From Flavobacteriia bacterium (lineage in GTDB: Bacteria; Bacteroidota; Bacteroidia; Flavobacteriales; Flavobacteriaceae): DNA of 31,817 nucleotides. Numbering within the stretch: position 1 is the stretch's first letter; every line of letters begins with the position of its first letter. The notes beneath the pieces were generated by a model. The model had not been told where the DNA came from. It searched no databases and worked only from the letters and a program-made list of their open reading frames with translations. Positions 1-7,356 of the stretch are shown here, one piece after another. The position numbers and the translations under genes are program-made. The DNA is taken from positions 1-31,817 of the forward strand of contig JAHBAN010000130.1 of assembly GCA_018500075.1 (NCBI GenBank), given 5' to 3'.

Positions 1-269
1 AGCCGCTCGGGCACACTCTCCTGAACCCAAAGGGCGCCGTCGCAGGCCTCGGCCAGATCGGCGTGAAAGCTCAGACGCCCTTCTTCGGGCAGCGCCATAT
101 TGCCAAGGCCCGGCAGAGAGCGGCGCGCATTGGCCAGCACTTCGCCAATCTTGCGTTCCGCCTCGGGATCAGGGTCAAACACCCGCACATCCCACCCGTT
201 CAGCAAAAAGCGCGCCGCCCAGCCGCCGCCAATCACACCACCGCCAATGATAGCCGCCCGTTTTGTCAT
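1..269 (-). CDS. lcdH: L-carnitine dehydrogenase, N-terminal part (runs off left edge)
   Basis: Predicted NAD-dependent cytoplasmic enzyme that oxidises L-carnitine to 3-dehydrocarnitine. Only the first 89 residues are in the window. They form the start of a Rossmann fold: a beta strand followed by IGGGVIGGGWAARF (GxGxxG dinucleotide-binding loop, about residues 8-21), then an acidic strand end (VFDPDPEA) expected to contact the NAD ribose. This is the N-terminus of the 3-hydroxyacyl-CoA dehydrogenase superfamily. The specific call rests on the wording of this loop and on the neighbouring beta-keto acid cleavage enzyme and GlxA-type regulator, the usual carnitine catabolism set. It is the last visible gene of a minus-strand operon, 24 bp after the small lipoprotein gene. 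A plain 3-hydroxybutyryl-CoA dehydrogenase is the main alternative; the missing C-terminal part would decide. Confidence 0.8.
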   Translation of the reverse strand, partial: MTKRAAIIGGGVIGGGWAARFLLNGWDVRVFDPDPEAERKIGEVLANARRSLPGLGNMALPEEGRLSFHADLAEACDGALWVQESVPER

Positions 270-293
270 CTTCTCTCGTCCTTCAAAGGTTTA

Positions 294-632
294 TCAATCT
301 ACGCAAATCGTGGCAGCCTTGCCGCCGTTCAAAACATCATAACAGCCAAAATAGGGGGTCACAGGCGTGCAACTGCGGCTTTTCGCAAGACAAAACCCGG
401 CGCAGTCCGCATTGTCACGACATTGCTTGCCCGCATCCGGCTGCGCTCGGGCGCATTGCGGCCCCGCCAGCCCCACAACCATACGCCCGCCAGCGGCCTC
501 ACAGTCCTGCGCCACAAGCAAAGGCGAGCGCCCGCCCACAGCCGCAGCGCCGCCTGACGGTTCCGCCATTTGACAAGACGCCAGCGCCGCCAAAGCCAGC
601 ACAGTCACTCCGATTGCAATACTCCGCTTCAT
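294..632 (-). CDS. Small cysteine-rich lipoprotein of unknown function
   Basis: A 112-residue protein with a short basic start, a hydrophobic stretch and a lipobox ending LASC (Cys20), so it should be a lipid-anchored periplasmic or outer-membrane lipoprotein. The mature part carries eight more cysteines (44, 60, 71, 77, 81, 88, 97, 110), including a CRDNADCAGFC cluster, which suggests up to four disulfides in a compact oxidised fold. I do not recognise a family. It sits between the lipocalin-like gene and the carnitine dehydrogenase gene on the same strand, 40 bp after the former and 24 bp before the latter, so it is probably co-transcribed with the carnitine genes. A role in surface or periplasmic handling of quaternary amines is only a guess from position. 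Confidence 0.75.
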   Translation of the reverse strand: MKRSIAIGVTVLALAALASCQMAEPSGGAAAVGGRSPLLVAQDCEAAGGRMVVGLAGPQCARAQPDAGKQCRDNADCAGFCLAKSRSCTPVTPYFGCYDVLNGGKAATICVD

Positions 633-672
633 TCCCCTTGCCCCCTCTTTGGCACCCTCATCTCGCTGTGCC

Positions 673-1173
673 TCACGGCCGCGCCACGATCTGGCTCACG
701 TCATAGCCGTTAAAGTCGAGCATCTCCCGCGCGGCCACCATACGGTCCTCCCCGCCCTGGGCCTTGCGATCCAGAATAAGCCCAAAGCGCCCGTCCGGCG
801 TCCCGATCGCAGCGGTGCGAAACCCGTCATCCAGCCAAAGCACCCAGTATTCTGCGTGCTCCCCGTCAAGCCTAAAGCGCCCCGGCCCCGTCACAGCCCC
901 CCGCTGCACGCGCCCGTCCGCGCGCCAGACAAAGCGCCGCGCGCTCACGGGTTTGACCGTCACCCGCGCCAAGCCATCATTCGGATAAGACGCCCGCACA
1001 ACCCAATCGCCCTGAAACCGCGCAAGATCAAACCGCAGCGTCGAGGCGAGTCCCACCTCATTGTTGCGATAGCTCACAGCGACCGCCTCCGGCACAGGCG
1101 CACAGCCCGCCACCGCCAGACCCATAGCCAGACCCACCGCCAGCCCTATCGCCAAGAGCCGGGCGCGTCTCAT
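673..1173 (-). CDS. Lipocalin-like lipoprotein in the carnitine operon
   Basis: A 166-residue protein with a 23-residue signal peptide and lipobox VAGC (Cys24), predicted to be lipid-anchored. The mature domain begins with FQGDWVV (Gly55-Asp-Trp57), which resembles the G-x-W signature at the start of the lipocalin barrel, and continues with alternating short hydrophobic strands typical of a beta barrel (FVWRADGRV, EYWVLWLDDGF). Bacterial Blc-type lipocalins of this size bind lipids or small hydrophobic ligands at the outer membrane. Its ATG overlaps the stop of the upstream cleavage enzyme by 4 bp (ATGA), so the two are translationally coupled. The ligand is unknown. The lipocalin assignment is moderately firm, and any link to carnitine or acylcarnitine is inferred from position only. 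Confidence 0.8.
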   Translation of the reverse strand: MRRARLLAIGLAVGLAMGLAVAGCAPVPEAVAVSYRNNEVGLASTLRFDLARFQGDWVVRASYPNDGLARVTVKPVSARRFVWRADGRVQRGAVTGPGRFRLDGEHAEYWVLWLDDGFRTAAIGTPDGRFGLILDRKAQGGEDRMVAAREMLDFNGYDVSQIVARP

Positions 1174-2081
1174 CCCTTCGGCGCTTGCTTGGTCAGCTTG
1201 AGCTTCTCGCGCACAGCCGCAGGCCCGATCACTTTCGCCCCCATGTTTTCAATGATGCTCACAGCGCGCTCCACAAGCTGATGATTTTCGGCCAAAACGC
1301 CCTTATCCAGCCAGAGATTGTCCTCAAGCCCGACCCGCACATTGCCCCCGGCAAGCACCGCCGCCGCAACATAAGCCATCTGGTTGCGCCCCAAGCCAAA
1401 GGCGCTGAAGGTCCAGCTGTCCGGCACATTGTTCACCATCGCCATAAAGGTGTTCAGATCGTCCGGCGCGCCCCAAGGCACCCCCATGCAGAGCTGCACA
1501 AGCGCATCCGGCGCCAGAACGCCATCCGCCACAAGCTGCTTGGCATACCACAGATGGCCGGTGTCAAATGCCTCGATTTCAGGCTTCACGCCCAGCTCGG
1601 TCATCATCCGCCCCATCGCGGTGAGCATACCCGGCGTGTTGGTCATCACATAATCGGCCTCGGCAAAGTTCATCGTGCCGCAATCCAGCGTGCAAATCTC
1701 GGGCAAACACTCCGCAATATGGGCCACCCGCTCGCTCGCCCCGACCATATCTGTGCCCTCAAGGGTCGGAAACGGGCTTTCAACCCCGCCAAAAACAATA
1801 TCGCCGCCCATGCCGGCGGTGAGGTTGAGCACAACATCGGTGTCTGACTCCCGCACACGGTCTGTCAACTCGCGGTAGAGCTTCAAATCACGGCTCGGCT
1901 TGCCTGTCTCGGGGTCACGCACATGGCAATGCACCACAGCCGCGCCGGCTTTTGCCGCCTTGAGGGCGCTCTCGGCAATCTCTTTGGGCGAGCGCGGCAC
2001 GTGCGGGCTGCGGTCTTGCGTGCCGCCCGAGCCGGTCACGGCGCAGGTGATGAAAACCTCTTTGTTCATAGTCAATGGCAT
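1170..2081 (-). CDS. Beta-keto acid cleavage enzyme (BKACE/DUF849), probable 3-dehydrocarnitine cleavage
   Basis: Zinc enzyme predicted to condense 3-dehydrocarnitine with acetyl-CoA, giving acetoacetate and betainyl-CoA. The 303 residues match the usual BKACE length. The strand VVHCHVRDP carries the HxH zinc pair (His51, His53), an N-terminal KEVFITCAVTGSGG supplies the first barrel strand, and VRVGLEDNLW near residue 255 supplies the conserved late Glu. Substrate choice is inferred from the adjacent dehydrogenase and GlxA regulator; other BKACE members use 3-keto-5-aminohexanoate or other beta-keto acids. The first ATG was kept because AGAGGA lies 7 nt upstream of it; a second ATG at residue 5 is possible. 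It is the first gene of the minus-strand operon and diverges from the regulator at 2164. Confidence 0.9.
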   Translation of the reverse strand: MPLTMNKEVFITCAVTGSGGTQDRSPHVPRSPKEIAESALKAAKAGAAVVHCHVRDPETGKPSRDLKLYRELTDRVRESDTDVVLNLTAGMGGDIVFGGVESPFPTLEGTDMVGASERVAHIAECLPEICTLDCGTMNFAEADYVMTNTPGMLTAMGRMMTELGVKPEIEAFDTGHLWYAKQLVADGVLAPDALVQLCMGVPWGAPDDLNTFMAMVNNVPDSWTFSAFGLGRNQMAYVAAAVLAGGNVRVGLEDNLWLDKGVLAENHQLVERAVSIIENMGAKVIGPAAVREKLKLTKQAPKG

Positions 2082-2163
2082 CTGCGAATCCTCTTTTGCA
2101 TGGCGTGTTGCTCAAAGTATCACCGCTCTTGCGCGCAGCCTTTTGATTATTTACGAAAAGAAT
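2082..2163. promoter_or_regulatory. Divergent promoter region between BKACE and the GlxA-type regulator
   Basis: An 82-bp gap between two divergent starts. It must hold the promoter of the carnitine operon and the promoter, or the end of it, for the regulator, and is the natural place for the regulator to bind. The right half is AT-rich (TTTTGATTATTTACGAAAAG). I see no convincing inverted repeat or consensus -35/-10 pair, so no operator is marked. Confidence 0.5.
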
Positions 2164-3129
2164 ATGTCTTTATCCGAAAAAATATCATCAAAAACACTCG
2201 ACACAGCAGTGCTCGTGCTCAGCGACAGCAACACCCTCAGCTTTGCCGCCGCCGTTGACCCGCTGCGCGCCGCCAACCGCCGGGCCGGGCGGGCGCTGTT
2301 TTCCTGGCGCTTTGTAACCCCGGACCAAGCCCCCGCCCGGCTCACCTCGGGCATAGAGGTGCAGGGGATACCGCTCGCCGCGCTGGAAAGCTGCGATCTG
2401 CTGATCGTGGTGGCGGGGTTCAATCTCGACGCCCATGCCACGCCGCGGCTCCTTGCGGCCCTGCGCCGCCTCGCGCCGCGCGCAGGCCAGATTGCCGCGA
2501 TTGACGGCGCAAGCTGGCTTCTGGCCCGCGCCGGCCTGCTCGACGGCCAGAGCGCCACAACCCATTGGGAAGATCTGGAGCGCTTCGCCGCCCGCTTTGA
2601 GGCGGTCGAAACCCTGCCCCACCGCTTTGTGCAATCCGGCAAATTCGCCACCGCCGGCGCCGCCCTGCCCGGCCTCGATATGATCCTGCGCCTGATCGAG
2701 GAACGCTTCGGCGCGCGTCTGGCCCAGGAGGTCGCAGGCGCTTTCCTGCATGATCCCTCCCAGCCCGCCGAGTTGCCACAAAACCCCGCCAGCCGCCAAA
2801 GCCTCGCCCGCCATCACCCCGCCGTCGCCCGCGCCCTCGCGCTGATGCAGGCCCATGTCGAGACGCCCCTGAGCATCGCCGCGCTCGCCGCAAAGCTCTC
2901 GCTCTCCCCGCGCCTGCTGGAATTGCGCTTCAAAGCCGCCCTCGGCCAAAGCCCCAAAGCCACCTACCTCGCCCTGCGCCTGTCCGAGGCCCATCGCCTC
3001 GCGCTCGATACCTCCCTGCCGGTGCAAGACATCGCCCTCGCCACCGGCTTTGCCTCTCAGGCCAGCTTCGCCCGCGCCTTCCGCAAGGCCCATGGCCGCT
3101 CCCTGCGCACCCTGCGCCAAGAGCGTTGA
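2164..3129 (+). CDS. GlxA-family transcription regulator (CdhR-like carnitine regulator)
   Basis: A 321-residue regulator with two parts. Residues about 10-180 form a DJ-1/PfpI-like domain (TAVLVLSDSNTLSFAAAVDP at the start, CDLLIVVAGF in the middle), which senses a ligand in this family. The last 100 residues are an AraC-type double helix-turn-helix, with IAALAAKLSLSPRLLELRFK as first reader and VQDIALATGFASQASFARAF as second. Members of this GlxA/CdhR group activate carnitine and glycine-betaine catabolism genes, and the divergent carnitine operon makes that role likely here. The reading frame is open upstream to 1900, but that part overlaps the divergent gene, so the ATG at 2164 is preferred even though its ribosome site (GAAAAG) is weak. 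It ends convergently with the aldo/keto reductase. Confidence 0.88.
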   Translation: MSLSEKISSKTLDTAVLVLSDSNTLSFAAAVDPLRAANRRAGRALFSWRFVTPDQAPARLTSGIEVQGIPLAALESCDLLIVVAGFNLDAHATPRLLAALRRLAPRAGQIAAIDGASWLLARAGLLDGQSATTHWEDLERFAARFEAVETLPHRFVQSGKFATAGAALPGLDMILRLIEERFGARLAQEVAGAFLHDPSQPAELPQNPASRQSLARHHPAVARALALMQAHVETPLSIAALAAKLSLSPRLLELRFKAALGQSPKATYLALRLSEAHRLALDTSLPVQDIALATGFASQASFARAFRKAHGRSLRTLRQER

Positions 3130-3154
3130 ACACCGGCTTCCTCTTTCTCCCAAT

Positions 3155-3210
3155 ATCCCGGGGGTCTGGGGGCAGCGCCCCCAGCCGGTCGGATTTGCAA
3201 AGCAAATTCG
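3155..3210. repeat. REP-like double hairpin between convergent genes
   Basis: Two adjacent inverted repeats fill most of the 100-bp gap between two convergent stops. The first is a perfect 8-bp stem, CTGGGGGC (3166-3173) and GCCCCCAG (3177-3184) around AGC. The second is CGGATTTGC/GCAAATTCG around AAA (core 3193-3207). The first could act as a bidirectional terminator, although it lacks a T-run. From memory, very similar GGGGGTCTGGGGGC-type elements recur in Rhodobacteraceae intergenic DNA, which would make it a dispersed repeat; only one copy is visible here. Confidence 0.6.
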
Positions 3211-3229
3211 AAACGCCACAACACCCGCC

Positions 3230-4273
3230 TCAAAAAGGCATCGGATGCGCCTTATGCGCCGCGTCGATCTCGGCCAGAACCTCGCCTGACAGCTGCACAT
3301 CCGCCGCGCCAAGCGCGTGCTCAAGCTGGGCCAGCGTGGTCGCCCCGAAAATCGAACTGCCCATAAAGGGCCGCGTCAGCGTCCACTTGAGCGCCATCTG
3401 CACAGGGTCAAGCCCGTGGCGCGCCGCAATCGCCAGATAGGCCGCAGAAGCCTCCAGAACACGTGGCGTCATCCGCCCACCCATCTCTGGAACAAGGCTC
3501 ATCCGCGACGCCGCAGGCACCTGCCCGCCCTGATATTTGCCGCTCAAAAACCCCGCCGCCAGCGGCGAAAAGGCGAGCAGGCCCACATCCTCATTGACGC
3601 TCATCTCCGCCATATCCGTATCATACAAGCGGCAGAGCAGCGAATATTCGTTCTGCACAGAGGCGCCCCGTGGCGCGCCCGTCCGCTCGGCCGCCGCGAG
3701 CCACTGGCACGTCCCCCAAGCGCTCTCGTTGGACAGGCCAAAGGCGCGGATCGTGCCGCGCTCGACTTCTCTTTGAAGCGCGCCCAAAGCCTCCTCCATA
3801 TGGGCCAAAGTCTGGGCGCGGTCCTGCCCGCTCGGGTCATAGCTCCAGTTCTTGCGAAACATATAAGAGCCGCGGTTGGGCCAGTGAAACTGGTAGAGAT
3901 CAATCACATCGGTCTTCAGCCGCGCAAGGCTCCCTTCGATCGCCGCAGGGATCGTCGCCGAGCTGATCGGCGCGCCGTCGCGCACATTCCTATAGCCCTC
4001 GCCCGAGTGTTTTGTCGCCAGAACAACCTCGCCCCGACGCCCCGTTTTCTCAAACCAGTTGCCCAAGATGCGCTCGGCGTCGCCTTGGGTCTCGCGGCTC
4101 AAAGGGTTCACAGGATACATCTCCGCACAGTCCCAGAACTGAACCCCATGATCGAGCGCCATATCCATCTGCGCATGGGCCTCGGCCTCGCTCGTCTGCG
4201 TGCCAAAGGTCATCGTGCCAAGGCACATCTCGCTCACAACAAGCCCCGAGCGGCCCAATTCGCGCTGTTTCAT
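3230..4273 (-). CDS. Aldo/keto reductase, Tas-like
   Basis: A 347-residue NADP(H)-dependent oxidoreductase of the aldo/keto reductase barrel fold, acting in the cytoplasm on an unknown carbonyl or alcohol. The catalytic tetrad can be read directly: Asp48 and Tyr53 in WDCAEMYPV, Lys88 in LATKHSG, and His130 in YQFHWPN. The insertion around residues 53-62 (YPVNPLSRETQG) is like that of the E. coli Tas protein and its relatives. The C-terminal part has the cofactor-binding SSIFGATTLAQLE motif. The ATG at 4273 follows the family N-terminus MKQRELGRSGL. It follows sulP on the same strand with a 164-bp gap holding a tandem repeat, so it may have its own promoter. It converges with the regulator gene. 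Confidence 0.92.
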   Translation of the reverse strand: MKQRELGRSGLVVSEMCLGTMTFGTQTSEAEAHAQMDMALDHGVQFWDCAEMYPVNPLSRETQGDAERILGNWFEKTGRRGEVVLATKHSGEGYRNVRDGAPISSATIPAAIEGSLARLKTDVIDLYQFHWPNRGSYMFRKNWSYDPSGQDRAQTLAHMEEALGALQREVERGTIRAFGLSNESAWGTCQWLAAAERTGAPRGASVQNEYSLLCRLYDTDMAEMSVNEDVGLLAFSPLAAGFLSGKYQGGQVPAASRMSLVPEMGGRMTPRVLEASAAYLAIAARHGLDPVQMALKWTLTRPFMGSSIFGATTLAQLEHALGAADVQLSGEVLAEIDAAHKAHPMPF

Positions 4274-4367
4274 ATCGCTTTCCCTCGCATTGATCGGGCG
4301 CAGTCTGCCCGACTGGCAGGGGATGTCAAACAGCCCGTCACAATCGCGCCCCTAGCGCAGGCGCATC

Positions 4368-4425
4368 AGCGCGGGCCTGTCAAGCGCGGGCCTGTCAAGC
4401 GCGGGCCTGTCAGCGCGGGCCTGTC
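4368..4425. repeat. 15-bp tandem repeat, about four copies
   Basis: AGCGCGGGCCTGTCA occurs at 4368-4382, 4383-4397 and 4398-4412 without change, followed by a shorter copy (GCGCGGGCCTGTC, 4413-4425) that is one base out of phase. The array lies 12 bp beyond the sulP stop and about 95 bp upstream of the aldo/keto reductase start. It has no spacers, so it is a simple tandem array. Replication slippage is the easiest origin. Confidence 0.9.
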
Positions 4426-4437
4426 TGTGCCGAGGTG

Positions 4438-6108
4438 TCAGTGCCCGCTGTCCAGAATGCCGGTCTGCACATCATAATCCACCGCCAGCGCATAATCGGG
4501 GTCATCGTCGCTATCGACCATAAGATGCCCCGCTTTGGTCAAAAGCTTGTGGCAATCGCGGCTCAGGTGGCGCAAGCGGATCTGCTTGCCCGCCGCCTCA
4601 TAGCGCGCCGCCAAAGCCTCGATCGCCTGCAAAGCCGACTGGTCCACAACGCGGCTGTCTTTGAAGTCCACAATCACAAGCTCAGGGTCGCTCTCAAGCT
4701 CAAAGATCTCGGCAAAGCCGTCACTTGAGCCAAAAAACAGCGGTCCCTGAATCTCGTAGACTTTCGCGCCCTCATCGCTCGTTGACTCGCGCGTCACAGC
4801 ATGAATGCGGGTTGCATTGTTCCACGCATAGGCCAGTGCGGATACAATCACCCCAACCACAACCGCAATCGCAAGGTCATAGGCCACAGTGACAATCGTC
4901 ACCAAAATCGTGACAAAAGCATCCGTCATCGGCACACGGCGCAAAATGGTGAGCGAGTTCCAGGCAAATGTCCCGATCACCACCATGAACATCACCCCGA
5001 CAAGCGCCGCCAGCGGAATCTGCTCGATCAGCGGCGAGGCAAACATAATGAAGCTGAGCAAAAACAGCGCCGCCGCAATCCCCGCGATGCGGGTGCGCCC
5101 GCCGGATTTCACGTTGATCATGCTCTGCCCGATCATCGCACAGCCGCCCATGCCGCCGAAAAAGCCGGTCACAACATTGGCCGCGCCCTGCGCCATACAT
5201 TCCTGCGAGGCCCCGCCGCGCTTACCGGTGATCTCGCCCACAAGGTTGAGCGTGAGCAGGCTCTCGATCAGGCCAATCGCCGCCAGAATAACAGCATAGG
5301 GCAGGATGATATAAAATGTCTCCAGCGTGAGCGGCGCAAGTGCGGTGCCGTAAAGCCCCTCGCCTGTGCCAAACGGGTTGTGAAAGCTCGGAAAGCCGCC
5401 CTTGATCGAAGCCAGATCGCCCACCCGCGGCACATCCAGCCCCAGCACAATCACAAGGATCGCAACAAGCCCGATCCCCGCCAGAGGGGCCGGCACAAAG
5501 CGCGTCACCTTGGGCATCACCCAGATAATCGCCATGGTCAGCGCCACAAGGCTTAACATCATCATCAGCGGCGTGCCAGAAAGCCATTCGCCCCCGCTCA
5601 TGCCGTGGCCGGTGTTCTCCATCGAGCCGGGCACTTTGAATTGCGTCATCTGCGCAAGGAAAATCACGATCGCAAGGCCATTCACAAAGCCCAGCATCAC
5701 AGGATGCGGCACAAGGCGGATAAACTTGCCCCAATGCATCGCCCCCGCAACGAGCTGCAAAACCCCCATGAGCACGACGGTGGCAAAGAGATATTCCACC
5801 CCGTGTTGCGCCACCAGCGCCACCATGACAACCGCCAAGGCCCCCGTCGCCCCCGAGATCATTCCGGGCCGCCCGCCAAAGACAGCCGTGATCAGCCCGA
5901 CCAGAAACGCCGCATATAGCCCGACAAGCGGATGCACCCCGGCGACAAAGGCAAAGGCCACCGCCTCGGGCACAAGCGCCAGCGCAACCGTCAGCCCCGC
6001 GAGAAGCTCGATGCGCAGCCGCGAAACACTCCAAGGCTCGTCAGGCATCAGCCGCAAATCGGGCATGGCAATTTTGGTGGCAAAAGCAGCCATCAGGGCG
6101 CGTTTCAT
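4438..6108 (-). CDS. SulP-family inorganic anion transporter with STAS domain
   Basis: A 556-residue inner-membrane transporter for sulfate, bicarbonate or a related anion. Residues about 30-420 hold many hydrophobic segments, with the family's first-helix motif LTVALALVPEAVAFAFVAGV and the PGMISGATGALAVV stretch of the transport core. The last 115 or so residues are cytoplasmic and form a STAS domain, with the strand LVIVDFKDSRVVDQSALQAI carrying the Asp-x-Ser position typical of this fold. Ion specificity cannot be read; the cyanobacterial bicarbonate carrier BicA and several sulfate carriers share this layout. The ATG at 6108 has TAGGAC about 9 nt upstream; ATG codons at residues 6 and 15 are alternatives. 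It diverges from mtnP across a 326-bp gap. Confidence 0.9.
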   Translation of the reverse strand: MKRALMAAFATKIAMPDLRLMPDEPWSVSRLRIELLAGLTVALALVPEAVAFAFVAGVHPLVGLYAAFLVGLITAVFGGRPGMISGATGALAVVMVALVAQHGVEYLFATVVLMGVLQLVAGAMHWGKFIRLVPHPVMLGFVNGLAIVIFLAQMTQFKVPGSMENTGHGMSGGEWLSGTPLMMMLSLVALTMAIIWVMPKVTRFVPAPLAGIGLVAILVIVLGLDVPRVGDLASIKGGFPSFHNPFGTGEGLYGTALAPLTLETFYIILPYAVILAAIGLIESLLTLNLVGEITGKRGGASQECMAQGAANVVTGFFGGMGGCAMIGQSMINVKSGGRTRIAGIAAALFLLSFIMFASPLIEQIPLAALVGVMFMVVIGTFAWNSLTILRRVPMTDAFVTILVTIVTVAYDLAIAVVVGVIVSALAYAWNNATRIHAVTRESTSDEGAKVYEIQGPLFFGSSDGFAEIFELESDPELVIVDFKDSRVVDQSALQAIEALAARYEAAGKQIRLRHLSRDCHKLLTKAGHLMVDSDDDPDYALAVDYDVQTGILDSGH

Positions 6109-6434
6109 AGTATGGGTCCTACTCGGGTCATCATTTTGGGTCGCAGTTCGCTCCGCGCCCTACCGCGCCGGGCGCAAAATAGCCAGCCCCCAGACACGAG
6201 AGTGGCGCGCCGCGTTGCGCCCCTGCCCAAGTTTTTTGTGTCAGATGGCCCAAAGGTTAACGATTCGCCGCGCCTCGCAAGCCGATTTGGGCGGTGCACG
6301 CATGGTGCACGGGTTGTGCACGCTTTTCACCCCCCCCTTTTGGCCCATCACAGCCCCGTTAACACAGCGCGCGCTGGCTTGCCTTTGCGCCCCTCACGGG
6401 TCACAAATGGCCGGGATATCTCAGGGAGAAAAGC
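6109..6434. promoter_or_regulatory. Divergent intergenic region sulP / mtnP
   Basis: 326 bp without a credible gene between two divergent starts, so it should carry promoters for both. The notable content is a triplet of GTGCAC palindromes at exact 11-bp spacing (6294-6326), described separately, followed by a C8 run near 6330. An AGGGAGA ribosome site lies just before the mtnP ATG. I see no clear -35/-10 pair. Confidence 0.55.
6294..6326. promoter_or_regulatory. Three helically phased GTGCAC sites (11-bp period), possible operator
   Basis: GTGCAC begins at 6294, 6305 and 6316, exactly 11 bp apart, giving units GTGCACGCATG, GTGCACGGGTT and GTGCACGCTTT. Each core is itself palindromic. The array ends 108 bp before the mtnP start and lies about 170-200 bp upstream of the sulP start. 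Same-face spacing is what a cooperatively bound regulator would use, but a slipped 11-bp duplication would look the same. No known regulator is assigned. Confidence 0.5.
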
Positions 6435-7307
6435 ATGAGCGAGACTGTTATCGGCGTCATTGGCGGGTCCGGCATCTATGAGATCGACGGGCTGGAAAAC
6501 GCCAGGTGGCAAGAGGTCGAAACCCCTTGGGGTGCGCCCTCGGACGCGGTTTTGATGGGCACGCTTGAGGGCGTCCAAATGGCCTTTCTTCCGCGCCATG
6601 GCCGCGGCCATATCCACACGCCAAGCACCGTGCCCTACCGCGCCAATATCGACGCGCTCAAGCGCCTCGGCGTCACCGATCTTGTCTCTGTCTCGGCCTG
6701 CGGATCGTTTCGCGAAGAGATGGCGCCCGGCGATTTTGTCATTGTAAATCAATTCATTGATCGCACAGTCGCGCGCGAGAAATCCTTCTTTGGCACAGGC
6801 TGCGTCGCTCATGTCTCGGTGGCCCATCCGACCTGCCCGCGCCTGTCCGCCGCCTGCCTTGAGGCGGCGCAAGACGCCGGCGTCACGGCCCATCAGGGCG
6901 GCACTTACCTCGCTATGGAAGGCCCGCAATTTTCGACGCTCGCCGAGAGCAAAATGTATCGCGAAAGCTGGGGCGCCGATGTCATCGGCATGACAAATAT
7001 GCCCGAAGCCAAACTCGCCCGCGAGGCCGAGCTGTGCTATGCCTCCGTCGCCATGATCACCGATTACGACAGTTGGCACCCCGAGCACGGCGAAGTCGAT
7101 GTGACTGAAATCATTAAAACTTTGATGGGCAACGCCGAGAAAGGCCGCGCTCTGGTCAGCCGCCTGCCCGCCCTTTTGGGCGCCGCGCGCGCGCCCTGCC
7201 CGCATGGCTGCGACCGCGCTCTGGACTATGCCATTCTCACAGCCCCCGAGGCCCGCGATCCGGCGCTTCTGGCCAAGCTTGACGCCGTGGCCGGCCGCGT
7301 GCTGTGA
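6435..7307 (+). CDS. mtnP: S-methyl-5'-thioadenosine phosphorylase
   Basis: Cytoplasmic phosphorylase splitting methylthioadenosine (by-product of polyamine and related pathways) into adenine and methylthioribose-1-phosphate. The 290 residues match the family. Phosphate-site motifs are GGSGIYE (residues 10-16) and RHGRGH (54-59). The nucleoside site is seen in MEGPQFST (161-168) and GMTNMPEA (185-192), and TDYDSW (209-214) carries the two Asp residues (210, 212) expected for adenine rather than hypoxanthine substrates, which favours MTA over methylthioinosine. The ATG at 6435 has an AGGGAGA ribosome site. It leads a plus-strand group with a LysE-type exporter and apt, the enzyme that recycles the adenine released here. 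Confidence 0.95.
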   Translation: MSETVIGVIGGSGIYEIDGLENARWQEVETPWGAPSDAVLMGTLEGVQMAFLPRHGRGHIHTPSTVPYRANIDALKRLGVTDLVSVSACGSFREEMAPGDFVIVNQFIDRTVAREKSFFGTGCVAHVSVAHPTCPRLSAACLEAAQDAGVTAHQGGTYLAMEGPQFSTLAESKMYRESWGADVIGMTNMPEAKLAREAELCYASVAMITDYDSWHPEHGEVDVTEIIKTLMGNAEKGRALVSRLPALLGAARAPCPHGCDRALDYAILTAPEARDPALLAKLDAVAGRVL

Positions 7308-7356
7308 TCGGCCCGCGCGCCGCCGCGTTACCCTTTGTTAAGAAAGATAGGCCAAC

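Noticed and set aside
2142..2156. FNR-like half site (TTGAT) upstream of the regulator
   Set aside because: Only the left half matches; the right half TACGA does not fit ATCAA.
2188..3324. Long open frame antisense to the GlxA-type regulator
   Set aside because: It mirrors a well-supported gene in GC-rich DNA, its product is compositionally biased (Gly/Ala/Arg) and shows no domain.
4368..4425. CRISPR array
   Set aside because: Units follow one another with no spacers, and no cas genes are present.
3317..4477. Long open frame antisense to the aldo/keto reductase
   Set aside because: Rich in Arg/His/Pro/Ala as expected from the reverse of a GC-rich gene, with no recognisable motif. The catalytic tetrad of the opposite strand is intact.
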